A stretch of DNA of 18,975 bases from Candidatus Omnitrophota bacterium (GTDB taxonomy: Bacteria; Omnitrophota; Gorgyraeia; Zapsychrales; Zapsychraceae), in contig JAGQKQ010000006.1 in NCBI GenBank assembly GCA_020430005.1, forward strand, positions 1 through 18,975, in the 5' to 3' direction. The position numbers and the translations under genes are program-made. Positions 1 through 7,552 of the stretch are shown one piece after another. Each line of letters begins with the position of its first letter. Positions within the stretch are counted from its first letter, which is position 1. The notes below the pieces were generated by a model that saw only the letters and a list, made by a program, of their open reading frames with translations, did no database searches and had not been told where the DNA came from.

Positions 1-334
1 CAATAGAGTGTTTTTTTGATGGTTTATCACCCATATCTTGATAAAAGTTCTTAAAATTTTTCCATCTTTCACAAACACATATTCCTTTCTCAACATATAA
101 ATGATAAGTCCTACATCTCTTAAACATATTCCTCCAAGAACGATATTCAGGCGTTCCTTTCATTCCATGTATTGTCTTTGATATAGAATTTCTACAACTT
201 CTACACATATCAGATTCAAATAAACGGTCTTTCCTTTTTTCAAATACTTTTCCACATTTACATTTAAAAACAAAATATGTAAAAACTCTTAATTTTCCTT
301 GTTTCCTATATATTTTTATAAATTCAGTATTCAT
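1..334 (-). CDS. HNH/homing-endonuclease-like protein, partial (C-terminus beyond the left edge)
   Basis: The ATG is at 334 and 111 codons are open to the window edge, so the gene is cut by the window rather than broken. The N-terminal half carries a putative zinc site: C-x-C near residues 25-27 and C-x2-C near residues 44-47. Then comes HGMKGTPEYRSWRNMFKRC, followed by a stretch with GICVCERWKNFKNFYQDMG. This 'HG..GTPEY..W..M..RC ... G..VC.RW..F..F..DMG' pattern is one I recognise from a common family of small phage proteins that usually continue with 'DRIDN.G.Y.P.NCRWAT' and are annotated as HNH or AP2-HNH homing endonucleases. That diagnostic end is outside the window. It follows the preceding gene by 8 bases and sits at the end of the tail genes, a usual place for a selfish insertion. 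The family call is from memory of the pattern; nuclease activity is inference. Confidence 0.7.
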   Translation of the reverse strand, partial: MNTEFIKIYRKQGKLRVFTYFVFKCKCGKVFEKRKDRLFESDMCRSCRNSISKTIHGMKGTPEYRSWRNMFKRCRTYHLYVEKGICVCERWKNFKNFYQDMGDKPSKKHSI

Positions 335-342
335 ATGTCGCC

Positions 343-780
343 CTATGAACTAGGAATCCTCTCATCTGGGTCTGTTCCATCATTAGCCGACCCTTCTTTC
401 TTCAAGTCAAATGTATAAAGCGGCGTTGTATCATCGTCGTCATAAAATGTAAGTTGATTGCTTTCAATTTTCCATCTGTTCTTTAGAATCTTCAGCGCAT
501 TCGTAATATCTGCACGATAATCTGCAACAACAACAAAAGGTTGATATGCCTCTATACTATCTGTTGTATTATTCCAACGTATATGACCAGAAAACGCCTC
601 AGTAAAAGTAATCTTTACCCCGTAACTTCCATCACTTAACTCATAAACTGATCCGGCAGAATATCCGGTAGCCTTGACATTTCCGTCTTCATCGAGAATT
701 GTAATTGTAACAGTTTTACCCGTTCGTGATGTTCCGAAGGAAGCAACAAAAGTTAGCTCTAAATCTTTAAATATTTGCAT
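343..780 (-). CDS. Tail-region structural protein, unknown function (145 aa)
   Basis: The start is an ATG at 780 with AGGCGG a few bases upstream. I do not recognise a named family. Residues 1-85 look beta-rich (alternating hydrophobics, TVTITILDEDGNVKATG, then GSYGVKITFTEAFSGHIRW), like a small immunoglobulin-like or jelly-roll domain. Residues 85-115 look helical (ADITNALKILKNRW). The C-terminus is acidic and polar. It is the next-to-last gene visible in the tail operon, after a fibre-like gene and a coiled-coil gene, so a virion or fibre-associated role is likely from position alone. Proteins of this shape with an 'IL.NRW' helix often occur near phage tail fibres. No signal peptide or membrane segment is visible. 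Confidence 0.7.
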   Translation of the reverse strand: MQIFKDLELTFVASFGTSRTGKTVTITILDEDGNVKATGYSAGSVYELSDGSYGVKITFTEAFSGHIRWNNTTDSIEAYQPFVVVADYRADITNALKILKNRWKIESNQLTFYDDDDTTPLYTFDLKKEGSANDGTDPDERIPSS

Positions 781-792
781 TATTTACCGCCT

Positions 793-1029
793 TTATCTAA
801 AACCAAGTTTCTTTGCTTCACTAATTAGGTCATCAATACTGGACATTTGGTCATTAAGGATTGATATTGACTTATTGTATTGCGCTGTTGTCTGGTCAAT
901 TGCCTTTTGAAGTCGTGTTTTTTGTAATACTAGTTCTTCATAAACATATATTTCATCAACAGTCTTCTCAGGGATAACCTCAGAAACCTTGATAGATTTA
1001 TCGTCATTCTTTGTGAATTGTTTTGCCAT
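793..1029 (-). CDS. Small coiled-coil tail-region protein (78 aa)
   Basis: The ATG at 1029 follows an AGGAGAG Shine-Dalgarno with good spacing. The stop is TAA at 793-795. Residues 28-75 form a likely amphipathic coiled coil (VYEELVLQKTRLQKAID, then repeated hydrophobics at heptad spacing through DQMSSIDDLISEAKKLGF). The N-terminal 25 residues are charged. There is no membrane segment. Its position between the fibre-like gene and another small tail-region gene suggests a structural or fibre-assembly accessory protein, perhaps a trimeric connector or chaperone. That is inference from context; the family is not recognised. Confidence 0.65.
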   Translation of the reverse strand: MAKQFTKNDDKSIKVSEVIPEKTVDEIYVYEELVLQKTRLQKAIDQTTAQYNKSISILNDQMSSIDDLISEAKKLGFR

Positions 1030-1040
1030 ATCATTCTCTC

Positions 1041-1853
1041 CTATGATCCTGTTAAAACAATAGCTGTAAGCGATGCAACCGTTGACACGTTAACCTTAAA
1101 TTCAATGGTTCCGTCATAAGTTGTTCCATCAGATAACCCAGAAACATCAATATCAGATGTTGTAACCCATTGAAGTGTGTTTTGGGTTGATTGTGAAACT
1201 GTGTTACTCTGACCACCAATTGTTACTCGTACCGTTGCTGTAGCTGAAGGGCCAGAAGCTAGACCAAGACGAGCATGAATAGTTACAGTATTAACGCCAG
1301 GAATCTTAACAAACTGAAACCTGAAAGCCGTTCTATAGGATGTATCCTCTGTCCTATAATATTGTTTACCTGCTGAAGTTAATGTAGCTGATAAAGGGTC
1401 ACTATCGCCACTTATTCCATACTTTGGACCTGTTCCGCTTTCCTCAATACCGCACCATGCAAAAAGAACATTACTTTTATTCGGCGCATCAGAAAATTCA
1501 ACGCCATCCTCCGTTGTCTTTACTGTAACAAATTTCTCACCCTCACCAGAATAACTGTTCGGAGTATCTTTTAATGTCAGAAACTTACGGAGATGCGATA
1601 ATGTCACAGAAGAGGCCACCGTTCCCGAAGTCGTCTCAATCTCATTAAACATAGCATCACGATTAAGATTTATGTCACCCCAAGGATACGCGGCAGAACC
1701 TATAGACTCTGTTCCATTTGCTCTATTCTGGTCATCGGAAGAGTATGGTATTGACCCGCCTTCATTACCAGCATTCTCAATAATCTGATTAACGACTTCT
1801 GCATCAGCAATTTCGCCGTTAACAAGTTTTTGTATGGTGTTTGTTTTACCCAT
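1041..1853 (-). CDS. Tail fibre / receptor-binding-like protein (270 aa)
   Basis: The start ATG at 1853 overlaps the stop of the hub gene as TAATG, which indicates translational coupling. The stop is TAG at 1041-1043. Residues 1-60 resemble the N-terminal attachment region of phage fibres: an 'IQKLVNGEIADAEVVNQI' segment, then GTESIGSAAYPWGDINL, a motif type seen in many fibre proteins. Residues 85-120 contain LTLKDTPNSYSGEGEKF, another fibre-like turn. The C-terminal half (about 135-270) is rich in Ser, Thr, Gly and Val with alternating hydrophobics, as expected for a beta-sandwich that could bind a host glycan or protein. It is short for a fibre and lacks long collagen-like repeats. It lies directly after the hub protein, the usual place for a receptor-binding protein. 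The role is inferred; the host target cannot be read from sequence. Confidence 0.65.
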   Translation of the reverse strand: MGKTNTIQKLVNGEIADAEVVNQIIENAGNEGGSIPYSSDDQNRANGTESIGSAAYPWGDINLNRDAMFNEIETTSGTVASSVTLSHLRKFLTLKDTPNSYSGEGEKFVTVKTTEDGVEFSDAPNKSNVLFAWCGIEESGTGPKYGISGDSDPLSATLTSAGKQYYRTEDTSYRTAFRFQFVKIPGVNTVTIHARLGLASGPSATATVRVTIGGQSNTVSQSTQNTLQWVTTSDIDVSGLSDGTTYDGTIEFKVNVSTVASLTAIVLTGS

Positions 1854-3088
1854 TAAGGTATACGCTCAACTTCCAAAGTTGTTTTAAGGCTAGCATCGTG
1901 TGTGATACCACGAACAATCCATTCATCATCTGCTGAGATTCGAATACCAGCCGGTTTACGCCATCTTGGAGCCTCTGAAGGGTTTGTTGTCTCGGTTGAA
2001 GTCCAAGCAAACATACCCCAACGTATTGCATCGGGAGGAGCCTGTCCAAAAGATTGAATTACGACCCGGTCAAGTAGGTTTATGATAGGAAAATAAGGCA
2101 GTTCTAATTTAAAGTATGGTTTCGGAACTTCCGTTTTACTTCGTACAAAATCAAGCAGGTTCTGCCTTTGTGTGTTATTCGTAACCCCATCAATAGAGAA
2201 ATTCTTTGGAATGGGGTTAATCGGGTTTCCCAAAGGCACACTGGATATATTCGTATCCGACCAATACCAGTGTGTCACCTGTCTATCAATACCTTGGCGA
2301 TAACTACCAATATCAATCTTCCTGTCATTTCTCTCAAGGAACTCGTATTGAACCGAAGCTGTCGGTTCGACCTCCTTGAAGTAGAAGTAATTATCGCTAG
2401 GATTTATGTAAAAGATGCTGTGTCCCTTGGCTAAATCCTCCAACATCTGAAGAACCGTGCCTTCATAGACTGAGACGTCTATGCTACTTGCATTATAACC
2501 AGCATTAATGTAAGTTGTCGAGTTATCAATATTGAAATATTTTGTGAACGGAGACCTATTCATTACCTCATAGACAAGAGTATTTATTGTCGTCGAGGAT
2601 AAAGACAACTCCTGAACATTAATCGTATCAAGTATTGAAATATAGTCGAGAACCGTTAGACTTTCATACCCTTGTTCTGTTGTCGCCGTACGCGCATCGA
2701 TTAATCCTTCAAATGTTGTTACAGATATCTCCTCGGGAGAATTGGGATCGGTGTATTTATCAATAACCGCATCAACAATTCTGACAATTGAGTTATGTCT
2801 AAGGAACCCCGCAAATATAGAATTAGCATCTTCCTCACTCGCAAACTCCTGATAGGCACTAAGAATATTCAACCTTGCGTTATTAACAACAACCTTACCG
2901 AAATCCCATGAACTATTTGGTAACGTCCGGCGAAGGCTCCCAACGCTACTATCGCGCACAATGTTCTGAGGTATTTCTGTGAAACTTGATTCGTAAGAAC
3001 CATTCTCCTGAAGACGTTTAACATATATCCTCCGGACAAACTCATACTGACTGTACTGCTCCCAAATTTGTTTATAGGTAAGGCTCAT
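1853..3088 (-). CDS. Tail hub / baseplate protein (gp27-like fold suspected), 411 aa
   Basis: The start ATG is at 3088. A GAGG Shine-Dalgarno lies in the end of the previous gene, which stops immediately before it. The N-terminal part (residues 1-130) is beta-rich and reads like a tail-hub ring domain. Around residues 210-245 there is VLQMLEDLAKGHSIFYINP followed by FYFKEVEPTASV, a pattern typical of hub proteins of the T4 gp27 / Mu gp44 / siphovirus Tal class ('..L..LA...G..FYI...D.FYFK'). The C-terminal region has YFPIINLLDRVVIQSFG and ends with a beta-rich stretch (WIVRGITHDASLKTTLEVERI), also usual for these proteins ('GD.V.V.....' then '.V..I.HD....T.L.'). No lysozyme or peptidase domain is evident. 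The order tape measure, tail-tip protein, this gene, fibre supports a hub role. The exact family is uncertain. Confidence 0.65.
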   Translation of the reverse strand: MSLTYKQIWEQYSQYEFVRRIYVKRLQENGSYESSFTEIPQNIVRDSSVGSLRRTLPNSSWDFGKVVVNNARLNILSAYQEFASEEDANSIFAGFLRHNSIVRIVDAVIDKYTDPNSPEEISVTTFEGLIDARTATTEQGYESLTVLDYISILDTINVQELSLSSTTINTLVYEVMNRSPFTKYFNIDNSTTYINAGYNASSIDVSVYEGTVLQMLEDLAKGHSIFYINPSDNYFYFKEVEPTASVQYEFLERNDRKIDIGSYRQGIDRQVTHWYWSDTNISSVPLGNPINPIPKNFSIDGVTNNTQRQNLLDFVRSKTEVPKPYFKLELPYFPIINLLDRVVIQSFGQAPPDAIRWGMFAWTSTETTNPSEAPRWRKPAGIRISADDEWIVRGITHDASLKTTLEVERIP

Positions 3089-3889
3089 TTAAGCGGCCTC
3101 AACAACTTTAATTATGTTATTATACCCTGATTTATAATAGTTCTTCGTAAACTCTGGGTTATTGTCATCGACGATAGATACCTTGAATATATCTTTGAAT
3201 CTGTATGGTTTAAATGAATACGAAAATATATCTTCGTCACCACCGTTTGGCCATATATAAAATGTTTCTTTACGTTCAAGCAATGTTGTTGCTAAAGCAA
3301 TATCATTCGCGTTAACATGTGACTTAAATACAATATCGGCTTCAAAGACCTCACCACGATCAATAATAATATTCTTTCCAATGCTCGTCTTAAATTTATT
3401 CTGATAGTTCTTTATGCGCGGACGTAATGTTGGAAAGTATTCAAATTGTCCTAGCTCTGCAAAAGCTAGGAATTGAGTAACATATTTCTCGTTGTCTGCA
3501 TCTATTGTATTCGATCCCGTTATCCTGACCTTCTGTGTTGTTATCTCTGAGTTCATCTTTGCAAATACAAAATTATTTCCAGAACTCTTTACAATTGCCG
3601 CGTTAGAAGAATCAACATCAACCCAAGAAGAACCGTTCCAGTAAGCAATAACAATATCCTCGATATTTGTGTTGTAAACATAGAAACAGTCAAACTGTCG
3701 ATTAGTTCCATAATCCATTTCCAATGATACCGCATCGCCGTCTGTTCCTTCCCCACTTGTAAGCCATTTTGTTGAAATCAATCCATCAAAAGCAAATTCT
3801 TTTGTTCCGTCAGCACTACTTGCCGTTACAGTGCCGCCAAGACCAATATTGTTATAATCTTTTGCAAAGAACCGAAGACCTTTAGACAT
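3089..3889 (-). CDS. Distal tail / tail-tip protein with discoidin-like domain (266 aa)
   Basis: The ATG at 3889 overlaps the tape-measure stop as TAATG, with a G-run (AGGGGGG) as ribosome site. Residues about 10-140 resemble an F5/8 type C (discoidin) beta-sandwich: TASSADGTKEFAFDGLISTKW, then a hydrophobic 'F.CFYVYN...' strand, then IVIAYWNGSSWVDVD, and a final KVRITGS strand. Such domains commonly bind carbohydrate. Residues 150-266 are a separate beta-rich domain (ADIVFKSHVNANDIALATTL, then ETFYIWPNGGD) that could be the ring-forming part. Its place between tape measure and hub matches the distal tail protein (Dit) of siphoviruses. A carbohydrate-binding domain on Dit is known in other siphoviruses, so an adsorption role is plausible. 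The domain call is by eye; the Dit role is from position. Confidence 0.6.
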   Translation of the reverse strand: MSKGLRFFAKDYNNIGLGGTVTASSADGTKEFAFDGLISTKWLTSGEGTDGDAVSLEMDYGTNRQFDCFYVYNTNIEDIVIAYWNGSSWVDVDSSNAAIVKSSGNNFVFAKMNSEITTQKVRITGSNTIDADNEKYVTQFLAFAELGQFEYFPTLRPRIKNYQNKFKTSIGKNIIIDRGEVFEADIVFKSHVNANDIALATTLLERKETFYIWPNGGDEDIFSYSFKPYRFKDIFKVSIVDDNNPEFTKNYYKSGYNNIIKVVEAA

Positions 3890-5871
3890 TAAGCGGCCCC
3901 CCTAAAAGCTAAAGTTCCATTCTCAATCTGTTCACTCGCTTTTGTGAATATCTCTTCAACCATTTCCTCAGATACACCGACAAACTGCGCTCCGTCAAAA
4001 CTTAATACAATATGCGTAGCCGAACCGCCACCTCCATCATCAGGCCCAGATAATGTAAGATCACCACGTCTAATAGCACTTGAGAACGTTGCAGGTATGA
4101 TCATTTCTTCTTTATGAACATTAGCAACCATGTCTTGTGGTATGCTTGGTGTTCCTACGGCATAAGATTGTTTCGCTATGGTTGATAATACAATCCCTGT
4201 CTGTGCTGTTGTTAGAGCAACAGCCGGAAGATTATATGGAAATGGTGCAGAGTTCCAAGCCTTCATAATTGCGCCAGATTGTTGTATTACAGCATTGATA
4301 AATTCAATTTCTTTAGTCTGCGCACCGGCTTGACGTAATATACCTACTGTCTGTTCTGAGAAAGTTGCTAATGCTGATAATCTGTTCTGAAATATTTTCT
4401 TTTCATTCGCCGCGCCTTTTTCTTTTGCTTTCTGAATAGCATCTTGTATGCTGTTCTCGATCTCTATGGTTAGTTGTCCGTGTTCCTCAAGTATGCTTCT
4501 CTTGTTCTCTAGCTCACTAATAAACTTCTGTAAATCCTCTTGTTCTTTTACTAGAGACAATGCCTTCTTTGCTTCTTGCTCTTGCTCAAGAAGACGCTCA
4601 TTCTCTCTAACAAAATCAAATGTTCCTTGTTTAATTTCTTGTATCCGTTGCTCATGCTCTTCCTGCTGAGATGCTTCTTGATCTAGCTGTGCCTGTTTCT
4701 CAGCATTTCTCCTTGCAAATGCATTGACATCCGCTTGTGTTATACCACTAGCGGCTAACCTCGTTGCCTGAGTTCCGGCGAAGCTCGCTTCTTGATTTAG
4801 TCTTCTTATACTAAGAACCTTCTCAAAAACAGCTTGAAGCCCTTCATCAAGTTTAAGTATCTCAGATATTGTCCTTCCTAGATTCCATCCAATAAATGCG
4901 GCCGCGCCAACACCGGCGATAACCTTTAGCACACCAGCTAAACTAAATATCGCGTTACCTAAGATGAATACCTTATTTGAAGCAAAGACAGCAAAAGAAG
5001 CTATTCCACCAATACCAGATGCAACACCACCAATGATAAGCAACACTGGCCCTATAGCCGCAGCAAATCCGACAAGCCCAAGAACAAGAGTTTTTGTACC
5101 AGTATCAAGTTCGGTTATCTTTGTTAATAGTGATGCAAGGCTTGAAACAAGTTTTGTTGCGGCTGGAAGAAGAATTTTACCAAAAGAGACGCTCAAATTA
5201 TTTAATTCTGCCTGAAATCTCTTTAATTGGTTTGCAAAACTGTCTTGTGTACGTATTAAATCACCTTGCGCATCCTCTGTATTCTTATAAAGTAAAGATA
5301 GTGTTGCCTGCGCCTTGGCTGTTTTTGATATCTCTTCTCCCTGCCTAACAAGACCAAGACGAAACGCCTCTTGCTTAACATCAGCCTCAGAGATAACAAT
5401 ACCTAACGTCTTCAGAGACTCTCTTTCACCTGTCAGGGCTGATGTGAATGCACGGATAACGTCAGAATCTTGTCTATTATTAAAGCTTGCGACATCTAAA
5501 GCTAGTTGTGTCATTTGGGACGACATTTTAAATGCTTCTTCTGTTGTGAACCCAAGAGGCTTTAAAACATCACCTAAACCTGAAGAGAACCTCTTTACTT
5601 CATCTGTCGAACGTCCAACACTCTTTCCGAAGTCAATTGCCCATTTATTTGCTTGTTTCGCAATATCTTTAAAAACAACATTAAACTTACTTTGTGTCTC
5701 TTCTGCATCCGAAGCCGCCTTTATAAAACTACCACCAATTAAAGCCAAAGGAAGTGATACATAGGTTGTTATCTGTTTACCGAGTTTATTAAAACTCTTA
5801 CCTACAGAACCGAGTTTCTTCTCGATATCTTTGACATCACCTAATATCTTAAACTCAATGTTATTTGGCAT
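3889..5871 (-). CDS. Tail tape measure protein (660 aa)
   Basis: The ATG at 5871 overlaps the stop of the chaperone frame as TAATG. The N-terminal 230 residues match the TP901-type minor tail / tape measure pattern: IEKKLGSVGKSFNKLGKQIT, KAASDAEETQSKFNVVF, GRSTDEVKRFSSGLGDVL, then AFTSALTGERESLKTLGIV and SLLYKNTEDAQGDLIRTQDS. Residues about 255-335 are strongly hydrophobic and Gly/Ala-rich, the membrane-active section typical of these proteins. A long charged coiled coil follows (about 375-490, many E/Q/K). The last 80 residues carry GTPSIPQDMVANVHKEEMIIP, the usual C-terminal tape-measure motif. In the virion it sets tail length and leaves the tube at DNA ejection. At about 0.15 nm per residue it predicts a tail near 100 nm, an inference. 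Confidence 0.9.
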   Translation of the reverse strand: MPNNIEFKILGDVKDIEKKLGSVGKSFNKLGKQITTYVSLPLALIGGSFIKAASDAEETQSKFNVVFKDIAKQANKWAIDFGKSVGRSTDEVKRFSSGLGDVLKPLGFTTEEAFKMSSQMTQLALDVASFNNRQDSDVIRAFTSALTGERESLKTLGIVISEADVKQEAFRLGLVRQGEEISKTAKAQATLSLLYKNTEDAQGDLIRTQDSFANQLKRFQAELNNLSVSFGKILLPAATKLVSSLASLLTKITELDTGTKTLVLGLVGFAAAIGPVLLIIGGVASGIGGIASFAVFASNKVFILGNAIFSLAGVLKVIAGVGAAAFIGWNLGRTISEILKLDEGLQAVFEKVLSIRRLNQEASFAGTQATRLAASGITQADVNAFARRNAEKQAQLDQEASQQEEHEQRIQEIKQGTFDFVRENERLLEQEQEAKKALSLVKEQEDLQKFISELENKRSILEEHGQLTIEIENSIQDAIQKAKEKGAANEKKIFQNRLSALATFSEQTVGILRQAGAQTKEIEFINAVIQQSGAIMKAWNSAPFPYNLPAVALTTAQTGIVLSTIAKQSYAVGTPSIPQDMVANVHKEEMIIPATFSSAIRRGDLTLSGPDDGGGGSATHIVLSFDGAQFVGVSEEMVEEIFTKASEQIENGTLAFRGAA

Positions 5872-6586
5872 TACGTCATACTCTCTTCAAACTGTTTATC
5901 GAACTCATTATCAATTTCTTTCGTCACGACACTCTCTTTATGTAAATCATGAATAAATTTATTAATATCTTTTATCTTACCGCGCGAACCAAGAAGGCTT
6001 GCTTGAACATTGTAGTGAGCAAATCCTTTCAGAACTAAAGATACTTTCTCACAAAAATCTTTATCGTAAAAGTCAACGTACTCTTCACATTCACGGTAAG
6101 TTATGTCAAATATCTCACTCTTACTCAAATTACTGTAAAATAAGAGCGTTGCCTCTAAATAAAAAAAGTACTCATTAAGCGTTAATCTTTTTTTTTACTT
6201 CCCGTACTTATTTCTTCTTCAAGGTTCGCGTACTCAACATCTTGCTTCTTCTTAGCTAACTCAAGTACTTTCTTCTGTGCCTTAGTCATTCCATTTACAA
6301 TAGCCTCTTCCAAAACATCAACACAACTTTGATCTAGCTCTTCCTCAATATCTCTTTCGGTCACCGGTAATTCATCAAAGCTATCCGGCTTATCAGTTAG
6401 ACCCCAATAGATAGCAACTCGTAAAAGCTTAGGCATAACATTACCAAAATCTTCTTCAATACGTGACTGAAGGTTCTCTTGAGTAACGTCACATAATTCT
6501 TTGACTTGTTTCCAAAATCCTACCGTTAGTTTTAACCGGTATTCCTTACCTTTGATCTTCAAAATCGCGTTATTCTGTTCTTCCAT
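5871..6586 (-). CDS. Frameshifted tail assembly chaperone GT fusion (about 238 aa)
   Basis: The downstream frame 5871-6128 has no good start (only TTG and no Shine-Dalgarno) but is open without a stop back to the A-run at 6188-6196 at the end of the G gene. A -1 slip there replaces the final Asp-stop with RLTLNEYFFYLEATLLFYSN and then continues for 85 more residues rich in charged and aromatic amino acids, ending EESMT. Predicted fusion: G residues 1-133, a 20-residue linker, then 85 residues. This matches the lambda G/GT arrangement: chaperone pair directly before the tape measure, second frame reached by -1 frameshift, and the T part ending at the tape measure start (TAATG). G and GT are expected to hold the tape measure and recruit tube subunits. 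Only the -1 frame is open; the other alternative stops within four codons. Confidence 0.8.
6182..6586 (-). CDS. Tail assembly chaperone, G form (134 aa)
   Basis: The chosen start is the ATG at 6586 (MEEQNNAILKIKGKEYRL), preceded by AGGAGG and a nearer AAGGA. The open frame continues upstream to 6736, but that part overlaps the tail tube gene and has no ribosome site. The N-terminus with a short beta pair (LKIKGKEYRLKLTVGFWKQV) is typical of phage tail assembly chaperones, which often begin with '.I.I.G..Y.L....'. The rest is helical and acidic, ending SKKKD at a run of nine A. It lies between the tube protein and the tape measure, the standard position. Most product should be this short form, with a minority of GT fusion. 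The Shine-Dalgarno may be masked by the hairpin at 6597-6636. Confidence 0.82.
   Translation of the reverse strand: MEEQNNAILKIKGKEYRLKLTVGFWKQVKELCDVTQENLQSRIEEDFGNVMPKLLRVAIYWGLTDKPDSFDELPVTERDIEEELDQSCVDVLEEAIVNGMTKAQKKVLELAKKKQDVEYANLEEEISTGSKKKD
6188..6196 (-). promoter_or_regulatory. Predicted -1 frameshift slippery site (A9)
   Basis: Nine consecutive A in the mRNA, read in the zero frame as AGT AAA AAA AAA GAT TAA, two codons before the G stop. A -1 slip gives AAA AAA AAA then AGA TTA ACG and an open frame to 5871. A small hairpin (ATTAA-CGC-TTAAT) starts two bases after the run. A CTTTTTTT run further on could pair with the slippery A-run and G. Homopolymer A-runs also permit transcriptional slippage, so the mechanism may be ribosomal or by RNA polymerase. 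Confidence 0.75.
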
Positions 6587-6596
6587 ATTTCCTTTT

Positions 6597-6636
6597 CCTC
6601 CTGTCAGTTGGGGTGAGGCGGCGGCAAGACAGGAGG
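6597..6636 (-). promoter_or_regulatory. mRNA hairpin masking the chaperone Shine-Dalgarno
   Basis: A perfect 9-base inverted repeat, CCTCCTGTC / GACAGGAGG, with a 22-base loop lies in the 83-base gap between the tail tube stop and the chaperone start. The 3' arm contains the AGGAGG ribosome site of the chaperone gene, 10 bases before its ATG. Folding would cover that site and lower chaperone translation relative to the abundant tube protein. A second AAGGA between the hairpin and the ATG stays free. The pairing is seen directly; the effect is inference. Confidence 0.6.
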
Positions 6637-6669
6637 TCATCACCACCGTTCTCCCCACCCGATTTATAA

Positions 6670-7524
6670 CTAAACACCTAAACAGCGTACCATCTTGTAG
6701 ACGGCTCCATCTGAGGAGCGTGCAAGAGGCTTCCAATTGATGTCAAACTCCGAGAACTCGCGCGAAACACCCTTCCAAGGCATACCGCGTCCCGATACGT
6801 TAAATACATCAATATAGTGCATTACACCGTCCGTCTTACGCGGGAAGATACAACGCAACCCAAAGTTACTTGGTTCCGTTCCTGTCCCCACAAGTATTTC
6901 TGTTGATCCCGTATTCTCCGGTCTAACCTCAAAAGACATGGTGTCGCCTGTTGTAAAAGCTGAGGTTCCCGTAATAACAACGGTAATCCCCAGAGCATCA
7001 ACATCGACTGTTCCGGCACTTGATGCGTCTACGCCACTTACAACCTTACCTTCGATATCGTCAAAGGCGTCTTCAAGACCATTGACATAGATATCAAAAG
7101 TTTGTGCTGCCGTAGCAACGAAGATATATTCACCAAATACCAGATTTGCCTTTTGTGCAGAGTTTACAGATACCGCAGATACACCGTTTGAAGCATTAAA
7201 CATGGATGTACCTTGGTTGTTTGTCGGACTCCCTACAGAACCGCTAGACTCTGCCGCGTTCTCTGTAGTTGTCACCGTTTCCATAATACCAAACAACTCA
7301 GCCGGATATTCCCGGACTGTACCTGTAAAAGCCGGAGATGGTTGACCGTATTCTACGTCGTAAGGTGCTTCTGTATGTCCACCGGTTAGATCAATAGACT
7401 CAACCTCGTTTTCATACGAAATCTCACCAATGGCGCGTAGAACAACAATAGGCTTTCTCGAAGTTAGGTTGTACGGGACAACGTATCTAATTCCGAAAAA
7501 GTCTCTTACTTTTTCAATGGCCAT
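6670..7524 (-). CDS. Major tail tube protein (284 aa)
   Basis: ATG at 7524 with AGGAG seven bases upstream. The C-terminal section carries MHYIDVFNVSGRGMPWKGV followed by REFSEFDINWKPLARSSDG, which looks like the '...N....G...E....DI.FKP..' ending of phage tube proteins. The N-terminal 80 residues (GIRYVVPYNLTSRKPIVVL, then YGQPSPAFTGTVREYPAEL) are also consistent with a tube subunit. Residues about 110-200 are Ala/Gly/Ser/Val-rich and look like an inserted beta domain, probably exposed on the outside of the tail. No sheath gene precedes it, so the tail is probably non-contractile. It sits just before the chaperone pair and tape measure as expected. It is longer than a minimal tube protein (often 140-200 aa), which the inserted domain explains. 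Confidence 0.75.
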   Translation of the reverse strand: MAIEKVRDFFGIRYVVPYNLTSRKPIVVLRAIGEISYENEVESIDLTGGHTEAPYDVEYGQPSPAFTGTVREYPAELFGIMETVTTTENAAESSGSVGSPTNNQGTSMFNASNGVSAVSVNSAQKANLVFGEYIFVATAAQTFDIYVNGLEDAFDDIEGKVVSGVDASSAGTVDVDALGITVVITGTSAFTTGDTMSFEVRPENTGSTEILVGTGTEPSNFGLRCIFPRKTDGVMHYIDVFNVSGRGMPWKGVSREFSEFDINWKPLARSSDGAVYKMVRCLGV

Positions 7525-7552
7525 TTCTTATCTCCTATTAGTTTTAGATTGA

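Noticed and set aside
5315..5764. 149-aa plus-strand open frame inside the tape measure gene
   Set aside because: It begins with TTG and has no ribosome site. It is antisense to a well-supported tape measure, and its composition looks like a shadow of that gene.
5871..6128. Independent 85-aa gene starting with TTG at 6128
   Set aside because: There is no Shine-Dalgarno, and the frame is open back to the A9 run of the upstream gene. The -1 frameshift model explains it better.
6587..6736. 50-residue N-terminal extension of the chaperone gene to 6736
   Set aside because: It overlaps the tail tube coding sequence and the inverted repeat, and has no ribosome site. ATG 6586 has AGGAGG and AAGGA upstream.
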